Program-made: the position numbers and the translations under genes
Notes under the pieces: model-generated
Told to the model about the DNA's origin: nothing
The model's input: only the letters and a program-made list of their open reading frames with translations
The model's database searches: none
Origin: Roseiarcus sp963809245
Lineage (GTDB): Bacteria > Pseudomonadota > Alphaproteobacteria > Rhizobiales > Beijerinckiaceae
Assembly (NCBI GenBank): GCA_963809245.1
Contig: CAWEIU010000001.1
Location: 186,001 to 250,000 of the forward strand
DNA: 64,000 nt
Direction of reading: 5' to 3'
Shown here: positions 1-10,000 of the stretch, one piece after another
Numbering within the stretch: position 1 is the first letter of the stretch
Layout: the number at the start of each line of letters is the position of its first letter

Positions 1-859
1 GAGGACGCGGTGAACGCGGTCGGCGTCGATCTCAACACCGCCTCGGCGCCGCTTCTCGCGCGCGTCTCGGGTCTCGGCGCCTCGCTCGCGGATGCGATCG
101 TCGCCCATCGCAACGCCGAAGGGCCGTTCGCCAGCCGCAAGGATCTTCTGAAGGTCAGCCGCCTCGGACAGCGGACGTTCGAGCAATGCGCCGGCTTCTT
201 GCGGATCCGGGATGGCGCCGAGCCGCTCGACGCGTCGTCCGTTCACCCCGAGGCCTATGGCGTCGCCAAAAAGATCATCGCCCATTGCGGGCGGGACGTG
301 CGCGCGCTGATGGGGGACAAGCAGGCGCTGAAGGCGCTCAACCCCAGCCTCTTCGTCGACGAGCGCTTCGGCCTGCCGACGGTGCGCGACATCATCGCCG
401 AATTCGAGAAGCCGGGCCGCGATCCGCGTCCGGAATTCAAGACGGCGACCTTCGCCGACGGGATCGACGACATCAAGGACCTGAAGCCGGGGATGCGGCT
501 CGAAGGGACGGTCACCAATGTCGCCGCCTTCGGCGCCTTCGTCGACATCGGCGTGCACCAGGACGGCCTGGTCCATGTCTCGCAACTCGCCGACCGCTTC
601 GTGAAGGACGCGCATGAGGTGGTGAAGGCCGGCGACGTGGTGAAGGTCCGCGTCGTCGAGGTCGACATCCCCCGCAAGCGCATCTCGCTGACGATGCGCA
701 CCTCGGAGCCGATCCCCCAGAGCCCCAAGGCGGAGGGAAGAGCCCGACGCCGGGCCGCGCGGTCGGCCGGGGGACCGCCCGGCGCCGCGCGGGCGCGACA
801 GCGCGCCGGCTATCGGGGGCTTGGGAGCGAAGCTGGCGGAGGCCATGAAGCGGAGCTAG
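1..859 (+). pseudogene. tex: Tex-family RNA-binding protein, C-terminal part, frameshifted
   Basis: This is the 3' part of tex; the gene starts before the window and reads in frame from base 1. Tex proteins are cytoplasmic nucleic-acid-binding factors linked to transcription. Visible parts are a helix-hairpin-helix region ('RVSGLGASLADAI', about 60-110) and a C-terminal S1 RNA-binding domain ('GTVTNVAAFGAFVDIG' to 'RKRISLTMR', about 480-700). The reading frame stays open to 939, but the expected Tex tail ('GGLGAKLAEAMKRS', stop TAG 857-859) lies in the next frame. A +1 shift is therefore needed at about 730-740. I read this as a sequencing or assembly insertion rather than true decay, because both sides look like normal Tex. 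Confidence 0.8.
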
Positions 860-869
860 GGGCCTTCAG

Positions 870-936
870 CCCTCTCCCGCATAGCCAGCCAGTCGAACGA
901 CGCGCGTCCTTTCGGACGCCCCTACGCGGGAGAGGG
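870..936. repeat. Inverted repeat downstream of tex
   Basis: Perfect 11-bp arms lie at 870-880 (ccctctcccgc) and 926-936 (gcgggagaggg), with a smaller hairpin in the loop. It sits just after the restored tex stop and could act as a terminator, but there is no clear T run. A shorter ccctctc/gagaggg hairpin at 1425-1443 has the same core. The pair may belong to a dispersed palindrome family. Confidence 0.5.
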
Positions 937-1097
937 TGAATTTGTGACGCCGCTCAACCGTTCTCTTCCGCAAGGAGGGGACGGGCGCCAGACTTGCCGC
1001 CATTTTTCTTTAGCGACCCTGCGAAACTGCGGGGGGCGGCGCCACGTATGGATCCAGTCGGGGGGGACGTCAGACGAAACTCTGAAAGGACCGAGCC

Positions 1098-1376
1098 ATG
1101 CTGTTCTCCAAAGCAAGCGACCCCATTCGCAAGACCGGGCCCTGGCAAGCCGCGGCCTACGCCATTTTGCTCCTGCCCTGGTTTGGGGCGGCTTGCCCCG
1201 CGCTGGCCGGGAACATGGGCGATCCGTCCGAGCCGATGAGGCGCACCGCGGCGGCGTATCCAGAGTATTTCGGGCCAACGAACGATCCGCCCCCCGAACA
1301 GGCGCCCAGGCGCGTTCAGCGCTGCAAGAACCCGCGCTGGCTCGCTGCGACCGATTGGAACTGCAAACGGCGGTAG
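1098..1376 (+). CDS. Small hypothetical secreted protein
   Basis: A 92-residue reading frame between tex and recG with no family I recognise. It starts with ATG, preceded by a purine-rich stretch (gaaagga) that can serve as a ribosome binding site. Residues about 17-38 are hydrophobic ('YAILLLPWFGAACPALAG') and end in a plausible signal-peptidase site. The remaining roughly 55 residues are Pro/Arg-rich with two cysteines near the C-terminus. The signal peptide and the spacing support it as a gene. The short length, and frameshifts in both neighbours, mean its true extent could differ. No function can be assigned. Confidence 0.4.
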   Translation: MLFSKASDPIRKTGPWQAAAYAILLLPWFGAACPALAGNMGDPSEPMRRTAAAYPEYFGPTNDPPPEQAPRRVQRCKNPRWLAATDWNCKRR

Positions 1377-1465
1377 AGCCGTCGCCATCTCCGCTTGCAT
1401 CGACGACAGTCGGGCTCGCGCGCACCCTCTCGCCGGGAGAGGGCCATTCGCGCTAATAGGGGATC

Positions 1466-3568
1466 ATGCGGCCCGCTCTGCTTGATCCCCTTTTCGCGCC
1501 CGCCGGCGCGCTTGCCGGCGTCGGGCCGAAGAACGCCAAGCTGTTCGACAAGTTGCTCGGCCGTCCGCAGGGCGCCCGGGTGCTGGACGTGCTGTTTCAC
1601 CTGCCGTACGCCGCGCTCGACCGGCGTGCGCGGCCGAAGATCGTCGATGCGCAGCGCGACGCCATCGCCACCATCGAGGTGAGGGTCGTCGAGCACCGGG
1701 CGTCCGCCGCCGCGTTCGAAGGCGCCGTTCAAGGTGCTGGTCGAGGACGACACCGGCGACGTCGAACTGGTGTTCTTTCTCGCCAACCCCGAATGGATCA
1801 AGAAGCGCCTGCCGGTCGGCGCGACGCGCTGGGTCTCGGGCAAGCTCGAGATGTGGGACGGCCATCTTCAGATGGTGCATCCCGACCGCGTGATGGACGC
1901 CGAGGAGCTGGCGAAAATGCCGGCGGTCGAGCCGGTCTACGGCCTCACGGAAGGCCTCTATCCGCGCGTCGTCGCGAAGGCCGCCCAGGCGGCGCTGGCG
2001 CGCGTGCCCGCCCTGCCGGAATGGATCGACCCGCCGACGGCGGCCCGCCTGCAGAGCGCCGAGCTTCGCCGACGCGCTGCAAGCCCTCCACAATCCCGCG
2101 ACGCCCGGCGACATCGATCCCGTCGTCGCTCGCCGCGACACGGCTCGCCTACGACGAATTGCTCGCCAACCAGCTCGCGTTGCTGCTGGTGCGCTCGCGC
2201 ATGCGGGACGCCGCGGGGCGGGCCAACGTCAGCGCCGGACGGATCGCGGGGAAGATCCTGAAGGCGTTGCCGTTCGAGCTGACCGGGGCGCAGGGCAAGG
2301 CCGTCGAGGAAATCCGCGCCGATCTCGCTTCGCCCAAGCGCATGATCCGGCTGCTGCAAGGCGACGTCGGCGCGGGCAAGACGATCGTCGCGCTCATCGC
2401 CATGGCCGACGTCGTCGAAGCGGGCCGGCAGGCGGCGATGATGGCGCCGACGGAGATTCTCGCGCGCCAGCATTTCGAGCGCATGAAGCCGCTCGCGCTG
2501 GCCGCCGGGCTGCAGAATTGCCCTGATGACGGGGCGCGACAAGGCGGCCGAGCGGCGACAGGCGCTGGCGGCGCTGGCGGCGGGCGATATCGACATTCTC
2601 GTCGGCACCCACGCTTTGTTTCAGGAGAGCGTGGCGTTTCGCGATCTCGGGCTCGCGGTCGTCGACGAGCAGCATCGCTTCGGCGTGCACCAGAGACTGG
2701 CGCTCGCCGGCAAGGGCGAAGCGGTCGATCTCCTGGTCGATGACGGCGACGCCGATCCCGCGCACTTTGGTGCTCGCCTATTTCGGCGACATGGACATTT
2801 CGGCGCTGACCGACAAGCCGCCGGGGCGTAAGCCGATCGACACCCGCGTCCTGCCGCTCGAACGGCTGGAGGAGGTCGTCGCGGGGATCGGCCGGGCGAT
2901 CGCCGGCGGGGCGCGCGCCTATTGGATCTGCCCGCTGGTCGAGGAGAGCGAGGCGCTCGACGTCGCCGCCGCCGAGGAGCGCGCGCGACATGCTCCGGCA
3001 GTTCTTCGGCGACGCGGTGGGCCTCGTGCATGGCCGCATGAAGGGGCCGGAGAAGGACGCCGCGATGGAGCGCTTCCAGCGCGGCGAGACGAAGGCTCTT
3101 GTTGCGACGACTGTCGTCGAGGTCGGCGTCGACGTGCCGGAGGCGACGATCATGGTGATCGAGCACGCCGAGCGTTTCGGGCTGGCGCAATTGCATCAGT
3201 TGCGCGGCCGGGTCGGGCGCGGCTCGGGGCGCTCGACCTGCCTGCTGCTCTACAAGGGCCCGCTCGGCGAGACGGCGCGCGCCCGGCTCGAAATCCTGCG
3301 CGAGACGGAGGACGGCTTCCGCATCGCCGAGGAGGACCTGCGCCTGCGCGGCGAGGGCGACGTGCTCGGCGCCCGCCAGGCGGGCGCCCCAGGATTTCGC
3401 CTCGCCCGGCTGGAGGTTCACGGGGGATTGCTCGCGCCGGCGCGCGCCCAGGCGCAAGCCGCGCTGGCCGATGGCGGAAGGCTGCGCGGCGAGAAACATC
3501 AAGGCCTTAGGCTGCTTCTCTATCTCTTCGAGCGCGACGAGGCGGTGCGGCTGATGGACGCGGGCTAG
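1466..3568 (+). pseudogene. recG: ATP-dependent DNA helicase RecG, with six frameshifts
   Basis: RecG rescues stalled replication forks and remodels recombination intermediates. The parts of a full-length RecG (about 700 residues) are all present in order but spread over three frames. They are the N-terminal wedge/OB region ('GVGPKNAKLFDKLLG', then 'VLVEDDTGDVELVFF'), Walker A 'GDVGAGKT' (2361-2384), the DEXQ motif 'VVDEQHRFG' (about 2656-2682), 'MTATPIPRT' (2740-2766), motif VI 'QLRGRVGRG' (about 3197-3223), and the usual C-terminus ending at 3568. Frame changes fall near 1700, 2060, 2120, 2515, 2739 and 2985. Every one is +1. No residue motif is lost and no internal stop interrupts a correct segment, so base-insertion errors are more likely than gene decay. 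sdhE and mfd follow downstream, as in other rhizobial genomes. Confidence 0.85.
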
Positions 3569-3676
3569 CCGGGCCGGTTGGACAAAGACGCGGCGAGGTT
3601 CTAATCCTTCGCCGCGCGCAACGGCCGGCGTCCCATTCCTATTTCTGTCGCGCCGCAGCGCCGCTGGAGCCAAGAC

Positions 3677-4419
3677 GTGCCTAGTACTGGCATCATCATC
3701 GCCATCATCGACATTGCGCTCATTGTCCATGCGGCAAAGACCGGTCGATTCTCCCCCTGGGGATTCATCATCCTCTTTCTGCCGGGGATCGGCGCGCTGG
3801 CCTATGTCGTCGTGGAGCTTTTGCCGGCTTGGTTCGGCTCGCAGAAGGTCCAGCGGGCGCGGGCGCAGTTCGCCGGCGCGATGGATCCCACCCGTCGCTA
3901 TCGGCAATTGCGCGACGATCTCGAACTGGTCGACACGATCGCCAATCGCGCGGCGCTAGCCGAAGAGTGCCTTGCGCTCGGCAAGTACGACGAGGCGCTC
4001 GGGCACTACGACAGGGTCCTCGCCCAGCCGCTCGGCGAGGAGCCGGCCTTCATGCTGGGCAAGGCCCGGGCCGAATTCAACCTCGGCGCCGTCGACGTCG
4101 CCATCGCGACGCTCGAAGAGCTCAAACGCCGCTGGCCCGACCTATCAATCGGCGGAAGGCCATCTGCTGTACGCGATCGCGCTCGAGAAAGCCGGGCGCG
4201 ACGACGAGGCCCTCGCCAACTACGAGGACGTCGGTCGCCATTATCCCGGCTCCGAGCCGCGGGTCCGGCAAGCGCTATTGCTCCAGCGGCTCGGCCGCCG
4301 GGACGAAGCCCGATCCATCGCAGGGGACGTCGCCCGCTCGCTCGGCCGCGCGCCCGAGCATGTCCGGCGCAAGCAGGCGCAATGGCTCGCCGCGGCCCGG
4401 CAGATCGCCGGGCGTCTGA
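3677..4419 (+). pseudogene. Membrane-anchored TPR-repeat protein, frameshifted
   Basis: It starts at GTG 3677. The N-terminus has two hydrophobic stretches ('GIIIAIIDIALIVHAAKTG' and 'FIILFLPGIGALAYVVVELL'), so the protein is probably anchored in the inner membrane. Tetratricopeptide-like repeats follow ('ALAEECLALGKYDEALGHYDRVL', 'GHLLYAIALEKAG', 'LALLLQRLGRRDEARS' region). Similar proteins of about 240 residues are common and uncharacterised in rhizobia. The frame changes by +1 at about 4141 (an extra C after the codons for 'RRWPD'), with normal repeat sequence on both sides. The end is uncertain. After the shift the frame stays open to 4607 and would run into the next gene, while one more +1 shift near 4400 gives a stop at 4417-4419 at the expected length. 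Function unknown. Confidence 0.6.
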
Positions 4420-4557
4420 CGGTCAGTCGCCGGTCCTCCTCAACGGACCCAATCACGCCGGCAGTGCCCGGCAGCGTCGATTGTGCAATAACTGCGCGGC
4501 GCGGCGCTGCCCAAAGCTGTGGGCGCGAGCAGAACTCTCGCAACGAAGGGAGGACCG

Positions 4558-5508
4558 ATGGGCGTTCTGGTGAACGGCGAATGGCGGACGGACGAAGTCT
4601 TCCCTAAGGACGCGGGCGGTCGCTTCGTCCGCCCGGACACTGTCTTTCGCAATTGGGTGACCCCGGATGGGTCCGCGGGGCCGACCGGGGAGGGAGGATT
4701 TCCTGCCAAACCGGGGCGCTACCATCTTTATGTGTCGCTCGCCTGTCCCTGGGCGCATCGCACGCTGATCTTCCGCAAGCTCAAGGGCCTCGAAGCCCAA
4801 ATCGGCGTCTCTGTCGTCAATTGGCTGATGGGCGAGGAGGGATGGACCTTCGCGCCGGGACGCGGCGTCGTCCCCGACACCGTGCTCGGCAAGCAGCGGC
4901 TCTACGAAATTTACGCCGCCTCGCGGCCCCAATACACCGGGCGCGTGAGCGTGCCGGTGCTGTTCGACAAGACCCGCGGCGAGATCGTCAGCAACGAATC
5001 CGCCGACATCATCCGCATGTTCAATTCGGCGTTCGACGGCGTCGGCGCAGCGCCCGGCGACTATTATCCTTCAGAGCTTCGCGCCGAGATCGACGCGCTC
5101 AATGCGCGCGTCTACGCGACCGTCAACAACGGCGTCTACCGCGCCGGCTTCGCTTGGACGCAGGAAGCCTACGAGGAGGCTGTATCGGCGCTGTTCGGGA
5201 CGCTCGACGATCTCGAGGCGCGGCTCGCCGATCGGCGCTTCCTCCTCGGGGACCTCCTGACCGAAGCCGACTGGCGGCTGTTTCCGACCCTGCTGCGCTT
5301 CGATCCCGTCTATGTCGGACTGTTCAAATGCAACATCCGGCGCATCGCCGATTATCCGCATCTCACGCGTTACTTGCGAGACCTTCGCGACTGGCCTGGA
5401 ATTGAGGAGACGGTTGATCTCTTCCATATCAAGCATCACTACTATGAGAGTCTTCGCCTCATCAATCCGACGGGCGTCGTCCCATTGGGCCCGGGCGATC
5501 TTCGCTAA
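4558..5508 (+). CDS. yqjG: Glutathionyl-hydroquinone reductase (glutathione S-transferase, YqjG/ECM4 type)
   Basis: A 316-residue protein, the usual length for this family. The cytoplasmic enzyme reduces glutathionyl-hydroquinones to hydroquinones with glutathione. The thioredoxin-fold N-terminal half holds the catalytic cysteine in 'LACPWAHRT' (about residue 65). The all-alpha C-terminal half contains 'LLGDLLTEADWRLFPTLLRFD' region, and the typical end includes 'HYYESLRLINPTGVVPLGP'. The ATG at 4558 is chosen because it is preceded by aagggagg. A GTG at 4519 in the same frame lacks this and overlaps the upstream gene. This is the only gene in the first 6.3 kb that reads cleanly end to end. 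Confidence 0.88.
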   Translation: MGVLVNGEWRTDEVFPKDAGGRFVRPDTVFRNWVTPDGSAGPTGEGGFPAKPGRYHLYVSLACPWAHRTLIFRKLKGLEAQIGVSVVNWLMGEEGWTFAPGRGVVPDTVLGKQRLYEIYAASRPQYTGRVSVPVLFDKTRGEIVSNESADIIRMFNSAFDGVGAAPGDYYPSELRAEIDALNARVYATVNNGVYRAGFAWTQEAYEEAVSALFGTLDDLEARLADRRFLLGDLLTEADWRLFPTLLRFDPVYVGLFKCNIRRIADYPHLTRYLRDLRDWPGIEETVDLFHIKHHYYESLRLINPTGVVPLGPGDLR

Positions 5509-5583
5509 ATCGACTGTCGCCAAATAGAGTGCGGATGTCCGGCCGCGACTTTGCGGACGACCGCGCCAAAAGGGAAGAAGCGA

Positions 5584-6315
5584 ATGATTGCCGCGAGCTG
5601 GATTTCGGGCGGTTTCGGTCGGCGCCGCGCTGGCGCTCGTCGGTCACGGCGAACGCCGCTCAGCCTCTCAAGGTCGATGTCGTTTCGTTCGGCCTCTGGG
5701 GCGCGCAGAGCGTATTCGCGAGCGAAGCGGCGGGGGCGGCCAGGATCGTCGCCCATCAATTCGGCCACTGGCGGCAAGGTGATCGTGCGGGCCAACACCA
5801 AGAGCAGCGGCGCGGCGACCGAGGACAATCTGCGCGCGACGCTGGCCTCGCTCGGCGCCAAGATGGATCCCGAGCACGACGTCCTGTTCCTCATCCTGAC
5901 GTCACACGGCAATCAGGAGGGCATCGGCGTCGCCACCCCCAAGGAGCAATCTTTCATTACCCCGATCGAATTGCGGCAGATGCTGCGCGAGAGCGGCGCG
6001 CGGCTCAGCGTCGTCGTCGTATCCGCTTGCTATTCCGGCATCTTCGCGGACGCGCTGGCCGAGCCGAGCACGCTCGTGATCACCGCCGCCGACCGGGATC
6101 ATGCGTCGTTCGGCTGCCGCGACGGCGCAAAGTGGACGACGTTCGGCGAGGCGTTCTTCGCCGACGCGCTGGCGCGCACCAAGAGCCTACCGGACGCCTT
6201 CGCGCTGGCGCGCAGCCGCATCGCCGAGCGGGAGCAGGCGGAGGGCTTCGAGCCCTCCAACCCGCAGATGGCGGGCGGCCGCCATGTGCTGGAGGTTCTC
6301 CAAGAGGTGGAATGA
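5584..6315 (+). pseudogene. Peptidase C13 (legumain/caspase-fold) family protein, frameshifted at the 5' end
   Basis: The C-terminal 170 residues match the bacterial C13 family: a catalytic His-Gly pair in 'LILTSHGNQEG' and a catalytic Cys in 'VVSACYSGIFA', followed by 'VITAADRDHASFGC', 'GEAFFADAL' and 'PSNPQMAGG'. These proteins are membrane- or cell-envelope-linked cysteine peptidases of unknown substrate. The 5' part is scattered over three frames: the start 'MIAAS' (ATG 5584), then a hydrophobic 'VGAALALVG', then 'VDVVSFGLWGAQSVFA', then the intact core from about 5765. All three changes (near 5608, 5640 and 5768) are +1, as in the neighbours. The start is the least certain part. Confidence 0.65.
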
Positions 6316-6452
6316 AGCGAGGGCTCGTATAAAAGGTAGAAGCTCCGTAACGCTGTGGTTGATGTAAGGATTAGAAAACCTATTTGAAATAAGCTGTACG
6401 CATTCGCACGCGAGCGCCTTGCCGCTTTACGTGAAGCAGGCGCTCAACCGTC

Positions 6453-6662
6453 ATGGGTGAAGCGATGGCGTCACGGCAGGGAACACAGCACTGGGGTCTC
6501 AAGGCGGCCGTATGCGCCGCGATCGTCGCCTGGCAGATCTACGAAGTGGCGAGCCAGAGCGTCTTCGCGCCCGACGAGGGCAATTTTCCGCATTATCTCA
6601 TCATCGCAGCGGCTCTCTGCGGGCTGGTCGTCTCGCTGCTGAAATTGAACGCAGATTACTGA
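6453..6662 (+). CDS. Small hypothetical membrane protein
   Basis: A 69-residue protein with two predicted membrane segments, about residues 17-34 ('LKAAVCAAIVAWQIYEVA') and 47-63 ('YLIIAAALCGLVVSLLK'). They are joined by a short acidic loop containing 'FAPDEGNFPH'. ATG 6453 has a weak upstream ribosome site, and ATG 6465 in the same frame is an alternative start. It stands alone between the C13-like gene and sdhE, on the same strand. I do not recognise the family. Its clean hydrophobic pattern supports a real gene. Confidence 0.5.
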   Translation: MGEAMASRQGTQHWGLKAAVCAAIVAWQIYEVASQSVFAPDEGNFPHYLIIAAALCGLVVSLLKLNADY

Positions 6663-6764
6663 CAAAGGCGACGTCGCTTCGGCGCCTTCGTAGGCTGACA
6701 AGCGCGCGCCCGCCCGCTATAAGCGCCGCGACGCTGGCGGGAGCGCGCCAGCTTCGAGGAGCCT

Positions 6765-7070
6765 ATGGCCAATATTGAACTCTCAAGCGCCGGGCTCGAC
6801 GAGCGGCGACGTCGCGCGCTGTTCCGCGCTCGGCGTCGTGGCATGCGCGAAATGGACCTGGTGATGGGCCAGTTCGCCGACCGCGACCTGTCGACGATGG
6901 ACGAGTCGGAACTGGCGGAGTTCGAGCGCTTGCTCGACGTCGCCGATCCGCAAATCCTCGCGTGGATCGTCGGCGACGAGCCGACGCCGGCCGCCTACGA
7001 CACGCCGCTGCTCCATCGCCTGCGCGCCGCTCCGCGCGGGGCTCTGGCAAGGAAAGCCAACCAAAAGTGA
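6765..7070 (+). CDS. sdhE: FAD assembly factor SdhE
   Basis: A 101-residue member of the SdhE/YgfY (DUF339) family, which promotes covalent attachment of FAD to the succinate dehydrogenase flavoprotein. The family signature is visible in 'RRRGMREMDLVMGQF' (containing the conserved RGMxExD core) and in the acidic 'LAEFERLLDVADPQILAWI'. The start ATG follows gaggagcct. The stop TGA overlaps the GTG start of mfd (GTGA, 7067-7070), so the two genes are translationally coupled. The order recG - sdhE - mfd is seen in other Rhizobiales. Confidence 0.88.
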   Translation: MANIELSSAGLDERRRRALFRARRRGMREMDLVMGQFADRDLSTMDESELAEFERLLDVADPQILAWIVGDEPTPAAYDTPLLHRLRAAPRGALARKANQK

Positions 7071-10000
7071 AATCGCTCGCCGCGGCGACCAGCCGCCTCG
7101 CGCAAGGCGGCGAGGTGGCGCTTTGCCACGTTCCGGAAGGGTATGACGCGTTCGTCGTCGCCGACTTCGCACGCGCCTTTGCGCGCGCCGGCGAGGAGCG
7201 GGCCGCGGCGCTGGTCTTCATCGCGCGCGACAGCGTCCGCGCGCAGAATTTCATGGACGCGCTGGCGTTCGCCGCGCCGGAGGTCGAGGCGCTCTTTTTG
7301 CCGTCGTGGGATTGCCAGCCCTACGACCGCGTCTCGCCGAACGCTTCGGTGTCGGCGCAACGCATGACGACGCTGGCGCGGCTCGCCCGCTCGAGGGGCG
7401 CGCTCGAGCGGCCGCGCGTCCTCGTCATGACCGCCAATTGCCTGACGCAGCGCGTGCCGCCGCGCAAGTTCGTCGCCGCGGCGGCGTTCGCCGCTGCGCC
7501 CGGCAATACGGTGCGCATGGACGAACTTGCGGCATGGCTCGAATCCAACGGCTACAGCCGCGCCAGCACCGTGCGCGACGTCGGCGACTACGCGACCCGC
7601 GGCGGCATCCTCGATCTCTATCCGCCGGGGGCTCCGGCGCCGATCCGGCTCGACTTCTTCGGCGACACGCTCGAATCGATCCGCGCGTTCGACCCTGAGA
7701 CCCAACGCAGCGTCGGCCAGTTGCGCGCGCTCGATCTCGTGCCGATGAGCGAAGCGCGCCTAACGACCGAGTCGATCCGCCGGTTCCGCCAAGCCTATGT
7801 CGCGGAGTTCGGCGCGCCGCGTCGTGGCGCCACGGTTTACGAAGCCGTCAGCGAGGGACGACGCGCGATCGGCCTGGAACACTGGCTGCCGCTGTTTTAC
7901 GACAGCATGGACAGTCTGTTCGACTACGTCGAGGGCGCCCCTTTCGTGCTCGACGCGCGGGCTGAAGAGGTCGCCCACCAGCGCTTTGCGCAGATCGCCG
8001 ATTATTACGACGCGCGCCGCACGGCCGATCAGGAAGACCCTGCCAGGGCGGACTACAAGCCGCTGAAGCCGGAGCGGCTTTATCTCAGCGAAGACGAGTT
8101 CCGCCAACGTTTGGGCAACGCGCCGCTCGCGCGCTTGTCGCCCTTCGAGGCCGCGCCGGGCGCCGCCAACATCATCGATTGCGGCGCGCGGGTCGGGCGC
8201 GACTTCGCGCCTGAGCGTCAGGATGAGAACGTCAACGTGTTTGACGCCGCGGCCAAACACATCAAGGCGCTGCGCGACGGCGGCCGCCGCGTGATCGTCG
8301 CCGGCTGGAGCGACGGCTCGCGCGAGCGCCTCAGCCATGTGCTTGCCGAGCACGGCCTCAAATCGCAGGAACTCGTCTCCTCCTACGCGCAAGCGAAGAC
8401 GGCGCGCCCCGGCGCACTGCCGCTGGCGGCGATCACGATGGAGCACGGCTTCGAAGCCGAGGATCTCGCGATCATCGGCGAGCAGGACATTCTCGGCGAC
8501 CGGCTCGTTCGCCAGCACAAACGCAAGCGGCGCGCTCAGGACGTGCTCGCCGAAGCCGCCGCGCTGACGGCCGGCGATCTCGTCGTGCACGTCGATCACG
8601 GCATCGGTCGTTTCGTCGGCCTCGCCACCATCGAGGCGGCGGGGGCGCCGCACGATTGCCTGGAGATCCATTATGCCGGCGGCGATCGGCTGTTCCTGCC
8701 GGTGGAAAATCTCGAGCTGCTGTCGCGCTATGGCTCCGAGCAGGGCGAACTCGACCGCCTCGGATCGACCGGCTGGCAGACGCGCAAGGCGCGGCTCAAG
8801 AAGCGCGTGCGCGAGATGGCGGGCGAGCTCATCCGCATCGCCGCGCAGCGCATGACGCGCTCAGCGCCGCGTCTGGCGCCGCCCGAAGGGCTTTACGACG
8901 AATTCTGCGCCCGCTTTCCCTACGACGAAACGCAGGATCAGGCCGCCGCCATCGAAGCGACGCTCGACGATCTCGGCGCCGGCCGGCCGATGGACCGGCT
9001 TGTCTGCGGCGACGTCGGCTTCGGCAAGACCGAAGTCGCCCTGCGCGCCGCCTTCGCCGCCGCGATCAACGGCAAGCAGACCGCGATCGTCGTTCCGACG
9101 ACCTTGCTGGCGCGCCAGCACGCCAAGAATTTCATCCAGCGATTCGCCGGCCTGCCGATCCGGATCGGTCAGCTCTCGCGCATGGTGGGGGCGGCCGAGC
9201 AGCGCGAGGTGAAGAAGGGCCTCAGGGAAGGTTCGGTCGACATCGTCGTCGGCACGCATGCGGTGCTCGGGAAAACCATCGAATTCAAGGATCTCTCGCT
9301 GGTCGTGATCGACGAGGAGCAGCATTTCGGCGTCGGTCACAAGGAGCGGCTGAAAGATCTTCGCTCTGAGGTGCACGTGCTGACGCTGTCGGCGACGCCG
9401 ATTCCGCGCACGCTGCAACTCGCCATGACGGGCGTGCGCGAACTGTCGATCATAGCGACGCCGCCGGTCGACCGGCTTGCGGTGCGCTCGTTCGTCTCGC
9501 CGTTCGACGCGCTGATCGTGCGCGAGGCGCTGCTTCGGGAGCGATACCGCGGCGGGCAGTCCTTCTATGTTTGCCCGAGAATCGAGGACCTCGACGAGGC
9601 GGCCGCCTTCCTGCGCCAGAACGTGCCCGAAGCGAAGTTCGTGGTGGCGCACGGCCAGATGGCGGCGAGCGAACTCGAGGACAAGATCGGCGCCTTCTAC
9701 GACGGCAAGTACGACATTCTGCTGTCGACCTCGATCGTCGAATCCGGCCTCGATATTCCGAGAGCCAATACGCTGATCGTGCATCGCGCCGACATGTTCG
9801 GCCTGGCGCAGCTCTATCAGTTGCGCGGCCGCGTCGGGCGCTCGAAGACGCGCGCCTACGCCATCTTCACGACGCCGGCCAACAAGCCGGTCACGCCGCA
9901 GGCCCAGAAGCGGCTCGAGGTGCTGCAGTCGCTCGATACGTTGGGCGCCGGCTTCCAGCTCGCCAGCCACGATCTCGATCTGCGCGGCGCCGGCAATTTG

